Positions 8,615 to 16,597 of a stretch of DNA of 64,000 nucleotides are shown here, piece after piece (positions within the stretch are counted from its first letter, which is position 1; every line of letters starts with the position of its first letter). The DNA is from Steroidobacter agaridevorans (GTDB lineage Bacteria > Pseudomonadota > Gammaproteobacteria > Steroidobacterales > Steroidobacteraceae). A model generated the notes under the pieces. That model was given only the letters and a program-made list of their open reading frames with translations. It did not search any database and was not told the DNA's origin. The stretch lies in the NCBI RefSeq assembly GCF_009932555.1, contig NZ_BLJO01000003.1:434001-498000 (forward strand), in the 5' to 3' direction. The position numbers and the translations under genes were made by a program.

Positions 8615-10021
8615 GTGTTCACGGGAATTATGCTTGTCCGGCTGGCGGGCCTGGTTGCGCTGACAATGGTGATGGGGGCGGCTTCGGCGGCCCCGCAACC
8701 GTGGAATCCGACACCGGACATCATCACTTCCGACTACGAGTATCACGAGCCCACGAACCAATCCAAGAATCAGCAGTACGGCGGACAGGTTGCATTGAGC
8801 GGCGACGGTTCGACGCTTGCCGTCGCCGACGTTTGGTACTTCGGCGGCAGCGAGTGGCCTTGGTATGGTTCGGGCGCGGTCTACGTGTATCGACGCCTCG
8901 GCGCGGGCTGGCAACTGGAGGCCAAGCTCGAGCCACCCGCGGCGCGCGGCTACGATTTCTTCGGTTCGGATGTGGCGCTCAGCAATGCTGGCAACGTCCT
9001 CGTCGTCGGCGCTCAGTACGAAGGCTACGACGCGCCGAGCCAGGATGCGGGACCGGGCTCGGCGTTTGTTTACAAACGTCGCAGTGGGGTCTGGACGCAA
9101 GAAAGCATGTTGCGAGCCAGTCGTGCGCAGGATTCGTCATCGTTCGGACGGACTGTCGAGGTCAGCTCGGCGGGCGATGTGATCGCCGTTGGCGCGCCGT
9201 ACGAATCTGTCGACGCAGAAGGCGCAGCCCAGTCTGCTGCCGGCACGGTCTATGTATTCAAGAAGCAGGAGGGCGCCTGGGCCGAGCAGCAAGCGGTGAC
9301 TGCGCCTGCTCCGCAGAGTAACGATTGGTTTGGCTGGGGCGTGCGTTTGAGCGAAGACGGCCGGACTCTGGCGGTGCTCGCGGCCGAACAGAATGCGGAC
9401 ACGGAAGACTTGGAGAACGGTGGCTGGCCGAATCGCGTCAACACCCTCTATGTCTTCGGTCGAGCGAACGATGGCACTTGGAATATTTCCTCCGAGTTCG
9501 AAGGCTCGGCGAGCGAGCCGCACTTCGGCGGCACGGCTTACGAATCCGAAGGGCAGACCGAAGCTTTCGACCTGAGCGCGGACGGCCGCACGCTCGCGAT
9601 CGGTTCGCCATTCGCCGCTGCATCGGACGGCGCCACTGGTGTCATCAGAATGTATCGACGACCGGCGAACCAGTGGCTGCCCACCGGTACCGTGCTCACG
9701 CCAGCGCTGCCCGATCGTCGCTCGTTTGGGTCTCGCGTGACGCTGAGTGCCCACGGCAAATCTTTGGTTGCATTCGCGGACAGTGACGATGGCGCGTATG
9801 GGCATCCTTACGTCGTCGCGTTCGACCAGCGAGAGAACAAGTGGCAGCAAACCGGTGTCTTCGAATCGCCGGCGGCAATTCCCGTCGCCAGCGGCTTTGC
9901 GAATTCACTCACGCTGTCGTGGAGCGGCCGCTTCTTCGTACTCGGTGCGAGGACGTACTCCACCGAGACGTCCAGCTGGGGTGCTGCGTTCAATTATGGA
10001 CGGCAGGCGAGCGCGCAGTAG
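8615..10021 (+). CDS. Secreted FG-GAP / integrin-alpha-like beta-propeller protein
   Basis: Exported protein of about 468 aa built from repeated units that look like integrin-alpha/FG-GAP blades: GGQVALSGDGSTLAVAD, FFGSDVALSNAGNVLVVGA, FGRTVEVSSAGDVIAVGAPY, FGWGVRLSEDGRTLAV and AFDLSADGRTLAIGSP. Each unit alternates with a descriptive strand such as GAVYVYRR. A seven-bladed propeller is plausible; function is probably binding or adhesion, with no catalytic residues seen. The start is uncertain: in-frame GTG 8615 has GGGGAG 10 nt upstream, ATG 8630 also gives a good signal peptide (MLVRLAGLVALTMVMGAASA), and earlier in-frame starts exist at 8576 and 8588. It follows the GH114-like gene on the same strand by about 90 nt. 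Confidence 0.75.
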   Translation: MFTGIMLVRLAGLVALTMVMGAASAAPQPWNPTPDIITSDYEYHEPTNQSKNQQYGGQVALSGDGSTLAVADVWYFGGSEWPWYGSGAVYVYRRLGAGWQLEAKLEPPAARGYDFFGSDVALSNAGNVLVVGAQYEGYDAPSQDAGPGSAFVYKRRSGVWTQESMLRASRAQDSSSFGRTVEVSSAGDVIAVGAPYESVDAEGAAQSAAGTVYVFKKQEGAWAEQQAVTAPAPQSNDWFGWGVRLSEDGRTLAVLAAEQNADTEDLENGGWPNRVNTLYVFGRANDGTWNISSEFEGSASEPHFGGTAYESEGQTEAFDLSADGRTLAIGSPFAAASDGATGVIRMYRRPANQWLPTGTVLTPALPDRRSFGSRVTLSAHGKSLVAFADSDDGAYGHPYVVAFDQRENKWQQTGVFESPAAIPVASGFANSLTLSWSGRFFVLGARTYSTETSSWGAAFNYGRQASAQ

Positions 10022-10035
10022 CGGGTTATCGGGCA

Positions 10036-11076
10036 TCAGTCCTTCACCGTGAACCGCATTCGCCTGAGCAGTTGCCCCTGCGGCGTTCGCACGTCGACGA
10101 TCCAGCGGCCGGGCGCATTGGCGGGGAAGATTTCTTTGCGGGAATAGGTGCGCCAGCCGCTATCGTTGCCGCCTTGGATTTCAGAGGTGATGCGCTCGAT
10201 TTCGCCGGCGTGGCGCCACTCGAAGATGATGGATTGAGCGACACCGCTCGGTGCACGGATGGCAGCGAAGGCGATCACGCCGGCATTGAGCTCGGCTGTC
10301 GTCAGCGTGCGGACGGCCGGACCGGGGGTTCGCTCGACGATGGATTGGGTGATCACTGCTTCGGTTACTGCCAGCCCAGCCGGCGGCACATGGGCTCGCA
10401 ACACCCACACCAGCAATGGCGCGAGGGTGGAGCACGCGACCCAGATCAGTTTGTGGCGAGTCGAGCGCAGGGAGCGCAGCGACATCGGCGCCGTCAACAG
10501 CAACCACACGCCGACGGCGCCCAACGACAGCGGCAGCGCCTCTTCGAGCGACAGATGCACGACCATCGGCACAACGACGACCGCCGCAATCAAGCTGCAA
10601 TAGGCGTGAAACAGCAAACGGGTCGCGGCGCGGGCGGCGATCCAGCGCTCATACAACGGATCGATGGCTGTGAGCAGCGCCGCGCCACCGGCGATTGAGA
10701 GGAAGGCGATCTGGCCCACGTCCTGCTGTAACGAGCCGAATAGAAACGGCAGCGAAAAGAACAGCACTTCCTGCTGCAACGACTGGGTCAGGAAGTTCGA
10801 TACAAACTTGCCGATGCCCGAGCGGCGTCGTTCCAGAAAACGCCGGACCAGGGGCTCGATGAGCAGCCACACCCAGCCCGCCAGGGCGGCGATGGCGATG
10901 ATGCGGGCCAGGTCCGCACCGCGCTTGACCATCACGAAGCCGACCACACCCGAAACGAAGCTGATCGTGGGAATCAGCCAGGGCACGCGCTCGAAAAAGC
11001 GCGCCACGCGAGTGAGTCTGCGCGCGGACTCGATTTCGCCGGGCTGTGTCTCTGAAACCGTCGTCGGTATCTCCAT
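10036..11076 (-). CDS. DUF5924/DUF2914 integral membrane protein
   Basis: Inner-membrane protein of 346 aa with about seven to eight hydrophobic helices between residues 30 and 230, then a periplasmic C-terminal domain (about 250-346). That domain has the DUF2914 pattern, with IIFEWRHAGEIERI and SRKEIFPANAPGRWIVDVRT. The two-part architecture matches proteins annotated DUF5924 with a DUF2914 tail. No biochemical role is established. It is convergent with the propeller gene (14 nt between stops) and lies downstream of the chemoreceptor gene on the same strand. Confidence 0.8.
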   Translation of the reverse strand: MEIPTTVSETQPGEIESARRLTRVARFFERVPWLIPTISFVSGVVGFVMVKRGADLARIIAIAALAGWVWLLIEPLVRRFLERRRSGIGKFVSNFLTQSLQQEVLFFSLPFLFGSLQQDVGQIAFLSIAGGAALLTAIDPLYERWIAARAATRLLFHAYCSLIAAVVVVPMVVHLSLEEALPLSLGAVGVWLLLTAPMSLRSLRSTRHKLIWVACSTLAPLLVWVLRAHVPPAGLAVTEAVITQSIVERTPGPAVRTLTTAELNAGVIAFAAIRAPSGVAQSIIFEWRHAGEIERITSEIQGGNDSGWRTYSRKEIFPANAPGRWIVDVRTPQGQLLRRMRFTVKD

Positions 11077-11202
11077 CGTGAGCGGCGTCGGGCTCGTCGC
11101 CCGAGGGCGACATCCAAGGAAGGGGATGACGCCGTCACGATATCGAATGCGCCGCGCGCCGGGAAGGGCGGCGGCGTTGATGTTTTTTACATGGCGTCGC
11201 GC

Positions 11203-12855
11203 TTACGCTACGCGTCGAACTTGTCTCTCATCGACGAAGTGCTGTTCACGGCGCGTCGACGACGCTCGGGCGGGGGCGGACGCATGGGCGTGCGCCTGCT
11301 GCATCGAGAAGGCAGAGATTGCAGACAGCATCTGCGTCGATTGCTCACGGAGCGTCTGCGCCGTCTCGATGAGCTGCTGCGCCATGTGCGCGTCCTGCTG
11401 AGTGATGTTGTCCATCTGCGTGACAGCCTTGTTGATCTGCTCGATGCCGGCGGCTTGCTCGCGCGTAGCCGCTTCGATCTCCTTGATCACGCCGGTGACG
11501 TGCTGCACGGAGTCGACGACTTTGGACATGGCCTGCTCGGCCTGGCTCGCGAGATCGGCGCCGCGACCGACTGTCTGCACCGACGCCTGGATCAGATCCT
11601 TCACTTCCTTGGCGGCAGAAGCAGAGCGCTGCGCGAGGCTGCGCACTTCCTGAGCGACGACCGCGAAGCCGCGGCCCTGGTCGCCCGCGCGGGCCGCTTC
11701 GACGGCGGCGTTGAGCGCGAGCAGATTGGTCTGGAAAGCGATGCCATCGATGATGCCGACGATTTCTCCGATGCGCGTGGAGGAGCCGGAGATTTCAGTC
11801 ATCGTCGAGAGCAACTGTCCAACCACGTCTCGTCCGCGAGTGGTCACCTCGGAGGACTGCGTCGCCAGCGAGACTGCTTCATGCGCGCTGTCGCGATTGC
11901 GCGTGACAGTCGCGGTCAACTCTTCGAGCGACGCGGCGGTCTCTTCGAGGCTGGCCGCATGTTCGCCAGTGCGATTGGAAAGCTCGGTATTGGACTCCAC
12001 GACCTGCACGACGCCGGATTGGACGCTCGAGGCCGCAGCCATGTTGTCTTTCAACACGCCGTCCAATTTGACTCGCACTTGCTCGAGCGTCCTCGCGACC
12101 GCGACGATGCACGACACGCCGTTCGCCGGAATTTGCGTGTGCGTATCGCCGCTGAGCAGATCGAAGGTGGCACGCTGCAGTTTGAGCAGCGGCTGAACCA
12201 CATTCGATTGAATGTAGAACATGTTGGCGAGGGCGATGGCCGCGCCGAGCAAGCTCAGGTTGGTCATCCATCCGAAACCGACGGTGGCTGCGCCGACGAC
12301 GCCCATCGTGAGCAGCATCGCACTCAGAAAGCCGACGACCACCCAGGTGCCGGTGCGCAGCGAGGGATTCAATGCCCGCTTCAGGGCGCCCAACCAGGAG
12401 CAGTCGAACACGCGACCTTCGCGGATGCAGAGACTGCCCGCACGGCCTTCGCGGATCGCGGCATAAGCGCGTTCCGCTTCATGAATCTCGTCGCGTGTCG
12501 GTTTGACGCGGACAGACATGTAGCCAACGATCTGGCCGCGACCGTCGACCATCGGCGTGACGTTGGCGCGCACCCAATAGAAGCCACCGTTCTTACGCCG
12601 GTTCTTCACCAGGCCGGTCCACGATTTGCCGGCGCGAATGGTTCGCCAGAGATCGGCGAACGCTTCCTTCGGCATGTCGGGATGGCGAACGAGGTTCTGC
12701 GGCTTGCCCAGGCACTCTTCGAGCGAGTACTCGCTGCTCGTCAGGAATGCCGGATTGGCATAGGTGATATAGCTCGACGGGTCCGTGTGCGTGATGATGA
12801 CTTCGCCATCGGGCAGCACATATTCCGCGTCGGTAACCCTATTACTCGTTCTCAT
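11203..12855 (-). CDS. Aer-type PAS-containing methyl-accepting chemotaxis protein
   Basis: Chemoreceptor of 550 aa. Residues 10-120 form a PAS domain of the Aer kind ([20 protein letters not shown], then [12 protein letters not shown]), which in family members binds FAD and senses redox state or energy. Two hydrophobic segments follow (about 165-215). The cytoplasmic signalling domain includes the conserved hairpin tip ([20 protein letters not shown]) and glutamines/glutamates at methylation-type positions. There is no C-terminal CheR-tethering pentapeptide. ATG 12855 is preceded by GGAAAA. An N-terminal extension of this frame to 13302 would run into the GH43 gene and is rejected. No che genes lie nearby. 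Confidence 0.93.
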   Translation of the reverse strand: MRTSNRVTDAEYVLPDGEVIITHTDPSSYITYANPAFLTSSEYSLEECLGKPQNLVRHPDMPKEAFADLWRTIRAGKSWTGLVKNRRKNGGFYWVRANVTPMVDGRGQIVGYMSVRVKPTRDEIHEAERAYAAIREGRAGSLCIREGRVFDCSWLGALKRALNPSLRTGTWVVVGFLSAMLLTMGVVGAATVGFGWMTNLSLLGAAIALANMFYIQSNVVQPLLKLQRATFDLLSGDTHTQIPANGVSCIVAVARTLEQVRVKLDGVLKDNMAAASSVQSGVVQVVESNTELSNRTGEHAASLEETAASLEELTATVTRNRDSAHEAVSLATQSSEVTTRGRDVVGQLLSTMTEISGSSTRIGEIVGIIDGIAFQTNLLALNAAVEAARAGDQGRGFAVVAQEVRSLAQRSASAAKEVKDLIQASVQTVGRGADLASQAEQAMSKVVDSVQHVTGVIKEIEAATREQAAGIEQINKAVTQMDNITQQDAHMAQQLIETAQTLREQSTQMLSAISAFSMQQAHAHASAPARASSTRREQHFVDERQVRRVA

Positions 12856-12956
12856 GACGTGTTTTTTCCGTTGCTGAGTGTTGCCCTCGCTGTTTCGACT
12901 GCACGCAGTGCAGACATGAGGAACTGCAACGGATTTCAGGGCACGCCTGATCGGGA

Positions 12957-12994
12957 AAACCGCTACGGGGTAGGGGAAAGGCCCGTAGCGGTTT
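12957..12994 (-). terminator. Rho-independent-like terminator after GH43 gene
   Basis: Inverted repeat with arms 12957-12969 and 12982-12994 (core ACCGCTACGGG / CCCGTAGCGGT). It starts 8 nt after the GH43 stop on the minus strand and its distal arm is followed by CCC rather than a long T-run, although TTTT lies at the arm's end. The position strongly suggests a terminator that insulates the chemoreceptor gene. Confidence 0.7.
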
Positions 12995-13001
12995 CCTTGT
13001 C

Positions 13002-14111
13002 CTACTCGTGCACGAACGGATCGATGGTCTTGATCGTGCCGTCGGGGTTGTAGAACAGCTCGGTGACTTTCACGTTGCGCAGACGAGTCTGTCCCGACAG
13101 CTGCGAATCGGCATAGAACAACCACCAGCGGCCATCCGATTCGACGATCGAATGATGCGTGGTCCAGCCTTCGACCGGCTCGAGAATGCGGCCGGCGTAC
13201 TTGAACGGGCCGTAGGGCGAGTCGCCGATCGCATAGACGATGTAGTGCGTGTCGCCGGTCGAGTAGCTGAAGTAGTACTTGCCGTTGTACTTGTGCATCC
13301 ACGAGGCTTCGAAGAAGCGACGGTCGTGATCGCCGCCCAGCAGCGGCTTGTCGTTCTCGTCGAGGATCACCACGTCGCGCGGCTTCTCGGCGAACTCGAG
13401 CATGTCGCCGGTCAGCATCGCGACCTTCGCACTCAGCGCCGGCTGATCGTCCGCCTGAAGATCGGTCTTGGAGCCGTTCGGGTCATAGGTGCCGGTGGTG
13501 TTCCGCTGCAGCTGACCGCCCCAGATGCCGCCGAAGTACATATAAGTGCGGCCGTCGGCGTCGGTGAACACTGCCGGATCGATGGAGAAGCTGCCTTTGA
13601 TCGGCTCGGGGCGCGGCTCGAACGGGCCGGTCGGCGACTTGGACGTCGCGACGCCGATACGGAATGCACCCTGTTTATCCTTGGCGGGGAAGTAGAGGAA
13701 GTAAGTGTCGTTCTTGCGCGCGGCGTCCGGCGCCCACATCTGCTTGTCGGCCCAGGGCACCTGGCTCACGTCGAGAGCGACCGGATGCAGCGTGACCGGT
13801 CCGCCGATCTCGTCCATGCTCAGGATGCGATAGTCGCGCATCTCGAAGTGGGCGCCCAGATCGTCTTCGGGCGTCGTGCCGTCGATGTCGTGACTGGGAT
13901 AAACATAAATCTTGCCGTCCCAGATGTGCGCCGACGGATCGGCGGTGTAGATCTCGGACACCAGCGGTTGCGACAGATATTGACGGGTGGCCTTGGCCGG
14001 CGGCTGTTGATCCGCACTGGCGCCAGCGGCGGCGGGGGGCTCTTTGGAGGAGCATGCGGCGAGCACGACGAGCACGGAGCATGCGAGAAGACGCAGCGGC
14101 GGACGATTCAT
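13002..14111 (-). CDS. GH43-family glycoside hydrolase lipoprotein
   Basis: Five-bladed beta-propeller glycosidase (369 aa) of the arabinofuranosidase/beta-xylosidase family. A lipoprotein signal peptide ends in LAAC (Cys20), so it is probably anchored to the outer membrane or periplasm. The three GH43 acidic residues are recognisable: catalytic base D58 in TADPSAH, pKa modulator D178 in SIDPAVF and proton donor E268 in FFEASW. ATG 14111 has AGGGGAA 5 nt upstream; the frame continues upstream without a ribosome site. It is divergent from the GH5 gene and carries a xyl-box-like operator 58 bp upstream. It probably removes arabinose or xylose side groups in the polysaccharide locus; exact specificity is not visible. 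Confidence 0.9.
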   Translation of the reverse strand: MNRPPLRLLACSVLVVLAACSSKEPPAAAGASADQQPPAKATRQYLSQPLVSEIYTADPSAHIWDGKIYVYPSHDIDGTTPEDDLGAHFEMRDYRILSMDEIGGPVTLHPVALDVSQVPWADKQMWAPDAARKNDTYFLYFPAKDKQGAFRIGVATSKSPTGPFEPRPEPIKGSFSIDPAVFTDADGRTYMYFGGIWGGQLQRNTTGTYDPNGSKTDLQADDQPALSAKVAMLTGDMLEFAEKPRDVVILDENDKPLLGGDHDRRFFEASWMHKYNGKYYFSYSTGDTHYIVYAIGDSPYGPFKYAGRILEPVEGWTTHHSIVESDGRWWLFYADSQLSGQTRLRNVKVTELFYNPDGTIKTIDPFVHE

Positions 14112-14414
14112 GGGTTCCCCTGATCGAGATCGGTTCGGCGCCGAAAGGTAGCACCATTTCCAGTCGGCTGGTAGCGGTATCAGAAATGTCCCGAGCGTCG
14201 CCGCTAACGCCAGAAAAGCACAACGATTCTTGGCGGCGCTGTCCCCGCGACGGCTTTGGAATGGCTCAGGAGACAGCGCGCGAGCGCAGAAAACCCTGTT
14301 GACAACGATGGCCAATGGGGTTCACGGTGGCGCCCGTCGACGGAACGAGCAACGTCGCTCGCCGTAGCGCGGTCAACAACGCGCGGCGGACGACATCATC
14401 ATCAGGGGGTACAC
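14112..14414. other. Divergent promoter region between GH43 and GH5 genes
   Basis: This 303-bp region has no convincing gene. It holds a xyl-box-like site at 14169-14182 and the GH5 ribosome site AGGGGG at 14404-14409. A plus-strand frame crosses the whole region into GH5, but it has no ribosome site before 14415 and would bury the signal peptide. Confidence 0.6.
14169..14182. promoter_or_regulatory. xyl-box-like operator
   Basis: TGGTAGCGGTATCA matches 12 of 14 positions of the Xanthomonas xyl-box as I remember it (TGGTAGCGCTAACA). That site lies upstream of xylan-utilisation genes and TonB receptors and is recognised by a LacI-type repressor. It sits 58 bp before the GH43 start. No LacI gene is in the window, so the cognate regulator would be elsewhere. 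Confidence 0.5.
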
Positions 14415-16295
14415 ATGAACGGATTCAAGTGGTCTCCGCTGCGACGGAACGTGGTTCTCTGGGCAGCGCTGTTACTCGCACCGATCGCGGCCTGGTCGCA
14501 GACCTTGCCGACGGCAACGCAGGTCGCCGCACAGATTCAACTCGGTTGGAATCTGGGCAACACACTCGAAGCTCAATGCGGCGAGACGGCGTGGGGCAAT
14601 CCCGCGGTCACTCAGGCGTTCATCAACTCGGTGAAGGCTGCGGGCTTCAATTCCATACGCATTCCAGCGGCGTGGGATTGTCACGCCAATCAGTCGACGA
14701 TGACGATCGATGCGGCGTGGATGGCGCGCGTCAAACAAGTCGTCGACTATGCGCACGGCCAGGGCATGTACGTCATCCTGAACATTCACTGGGATGGCGG
14801 CTGGCTCGAAGAACATCCGCTGTACTCGTATCAGACCGCGGTCAATCAGAAACAAAGCGCCTACTGGACGCAGATCGCGACCGCGTTCCGCGACTACAAC
14901 GAACGCCTGTTGTTCGCTGGAACCAACGAAGTGCATGCCGACTACGGCACGCCGACCACCGAGCACATCACCGTCCAGCAGTCGTACAACCAGACTTTTG
15001 TAAACGCCGTGCGTGCTACCGGTGGCAATAACGCGTCGCGCACGCTGGTCGTGCAGACCTACAACACCAACGCCTGGCACGGGCTGAACTATTTCACGAT
15101 GCCGACCGACACGATCGCGAACCGGCTGATCGTCGAGATCCATCACTACGATCCCTACGACTTCACGCTGAACCCCAGCGGCAGTTGTTTGTATTGGGGC
15201 GCGCCGTATCCGTCGCAGAGCGCGTGCACGTGGGCGCAAGAGGCCTATCACGACGACCTGTTTTCCCAGGTTAGAAACAAATGGGTCAATCAGAACATCC
15301 CGGTGATCATCGGCGAGTATGGCGTGGCTACCCGCGCGAACCTCAGCTTGCCGGCGCGGCAGTACTACCTCGAGTATGTCAACCGAGCCGCGGCCGCGAA
15401 CGGCCTCAAGACTTACTATTGGGATAACGGCGTGCAGCCGAGCCAGACGAACGGCTTCGCGATCTTCGATCGCAACAGCGGCGGCGTCGTCGATCAGGGC
15501 GTGCTGGATGCGATCAAGCGCGGCGCCGGCATCGGAACTCCGACCAACTACACGCTGACTGTCACGAAGGCGGGCGCCGGTAGTGGCACAGTCGCGTCGT
15601 CGCCTTCAGGAATCAACTGCGGTGGAACTTGCAGTGCCAGCTATTCCAACGGCACGTCCGTGACGTTGACGGCGACGGCCGCCAGCGGCTCGTCTTTCGC
15701 AGGCTGGAGTGGAGCGTGTTCGGGCACCGGCACATGCACGGTAGCCATGACGGCGGCTCGTTCAGTCACCGCGACTTTCAACAGCACCGCGACAACGTTT
15801 TCACTCGGCGTGACCAGGATGGGCACGGGCAGCGGCACCGTGACGTCGGCGCCTTCTGGGATCAACTGCGGCAGCACCTGCACCGCGAACTACGCGAGCG
15901 GCACGTCCGTGACATTAACGGCGACCGCGGCGAGCGGTTCGACTTTCGGCGGCTGGAGTGGAGCGTGCACGGGGACCGGCGCCTGCACGGTCTCGATGAC
16001 TGCCGCTCGCAACGTCACGGCGACCTTCAACACCAGCGGCACGGGCGGCACCTGTTCCAATCCCGTCTCGTTCACTAACAACACCGGTAACTTCAACACC
16101 ACCGGCGCGGTTTGTTATCGAACCAACCAGACCGTCAATGGCTGGGGCTGTTCCAATTTCGACGGGCGCACGTTGACGGTGGGCGGGCAGGCGAGAACCT
16201 GCGGCCAGCTGCCGCTGACCCGCTCGGCCGATGGTTATTACTACTTCTCGGTGACTGGCGGCACGTATCCCTGGGCGAGCATCTACGCCTGGTAG
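14415..16295 (+). CDS. Secreted GH5 endo-glucanase with tandem repeats and C-terminal binding-like module
   Basis: Modular secreted glycoside hydrolase (626 aa). A signal peptide (about 1-30) is followed by a GH5 catalytic domain (about 35-370): GWNLGNTLEA, IRIPAAWDCH, proton donor E172 in FAGTNEVHAD and nucleophile E301 in VIIGEYGV. The N-terminal GWNLGNTLE...ETAWGNP pattern resembles subfamily GH5_4, which holds cellulases and xyloglucanases. Two 78-residue beta-repeats (379-456 and 462-539) act as spacers. A Cys- and aromatic-rich C-terminal domain (about 545-626, ending WASIYAW) looks like a carbohydrate-binding module. AGGGGG lies 5 nt before ATG 14415. It probably cuts the backbone of the glucan whose side groups GH43 and GH31 remove. 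Confidence 0.92.
   Translation: MNGFKWSPLRRNVVLWAALLLAPIAAWSQTLPTATQVAAQIQLGWNLGNTLEAQCGETAWGNPAVTQAFINSVKAAGFNSIRIPAAWDCHANQSTMTIDAAWMARVKQVVDYAHGQGMYVILNIHWDGGWLEEHPLYSYQTAVNQKQSAYWTQIATAFRDYNERLLFAGTNEVHADYGTPTTEHITVQQSYNQTFVNAVRATGGNNASRTLVVQTYNTNAWHGLNYFTMPTDTIANRLIVEIHHYDPYDFTLNPSGSCLYWGAPYPSQSACTWAQEAYHDDLFSQVRNKWVNQNIPVIIGEYGVATRANLSLPARQYYLEYVNRAAAANGLKTYYWDNGVQPSQTNGFAIFDRNSGGVVDQGVLDAIKRGAGIGTPTNYTLTVTKAGAGSGTVASSPSGINCGGTCSASYSNGTSVTLTATAASGSSFAGWSGACSGTGTCTVAMTAARSVTATFNSTATTFSLGVTRMGTGSGTVTSAPSGINCGSTCTANYASGTSVTLTATAASGSTFGGWSGACTGTGACTVSMTAARNVTATFNTSGTGGTCSNPVSFTNNTGNFNTTGAVCYRTNQTVNGWGCSNFDGRTLTVGGQARTCGQLPLTRSADGYYYFSVTGGTYPWASIYAW
15549..15782 (+). repeat. Bacterial beta-repeat, copy 1 (in GH5 protein)
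   Basis: Encodes residues 379-456 of the GH5 protein. It carries the pattern GxGSGTV-SxPSGINCG-C with a GWSGAC...VTATFN ending, as in InlB_B/Big-type repeats of secreted enzymes. It is closely similar to copy 2, with aligned cysteines. Confidence 0.8.
15798..16031 (+). repeat. Bacterial beta-repeat, copy 2 (in GH5 protein)
   Basis: Encodes residues 462-539, the same length (78 residues) as copy 1 and highly similar in both protein and DNA, so it looks like a recent tandem duplication. It links the catalytic domain to the C-terminal module. Confidence 0.8.
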
Positions 16296-16597
16296 CCGTG
16301 CGGGCGGGAATGTCGAGCGAACGACATGGAGCCGTATTGGATTGGCGTTCTAGAAATTACAACGCCAGGAATACAGGGCCAACGTTCGTTCGACAATTCT
16401 TTGTCTAGCGATAGACATATGTCCGAGTTAAAGCGTATGATCATTAGTGAACAATATTTCATTGCCGATCCAGGCTGCGGCCATGGTTCGGACGACGAGT
16501 GGGGGACGGTGACGAACGCGTGAAATAAGCGCGGCGTCGCGCATGGCAATCCCTCGGCGAATGGCACGACAGGTCAAGCAATGGGGGATACGTTGTT
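16296..16597. other. Intergenic region before the carbohydrate-locus TonB receptor
   Basis: 302 bp with lower GC than its surroundings and no supported gene. It contains a 7-bp hairpin (TGGCGTT 16343-16349 / AACGCCA 16361-16367) about 50 nt after the GH5 stop, possibly its terminator. It also holds a cluster of overlapping palindromes at 16402-16423, and GGGGGA 10 nt before the receptor ATG. Confidence 0.55.
16402..16423. promoter_or_regulatory. Overlapping palindromes, candidate operator of receptor operon
   Basis: TGTCTAGCGATAGACA (16402-16417) is a 16-bp near-palindrome with 6-bp perfect arms and a central CG, as in LacI-family operators. GACATATGTC (16414-16423) is a perfect 10-bp palindrome overlapping its right arm. 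Both lie about 175-195 bp upstream of the receptor start. Confidence 0.4.

Noticed and set aside
11191-13053. Plus-strand open frame opposite the chemoreceptor gene
   Set aside because: The coding evidence (PAS and MCP motifs) is on the minus strand; this frame has none.
14256-14414. Upstream extension of the GH5 open frame
   Set aside because: The signal peptide and AGGGGG ribosome site place the start at 14415; the extension overlaps the divergent promoter.
16326-16523. Possible 65-aa gene between GH5 and the receptor
   Set aside because: No ribosome site, no recognised motif, and it crosses the candidate operators; treated as non-coding.
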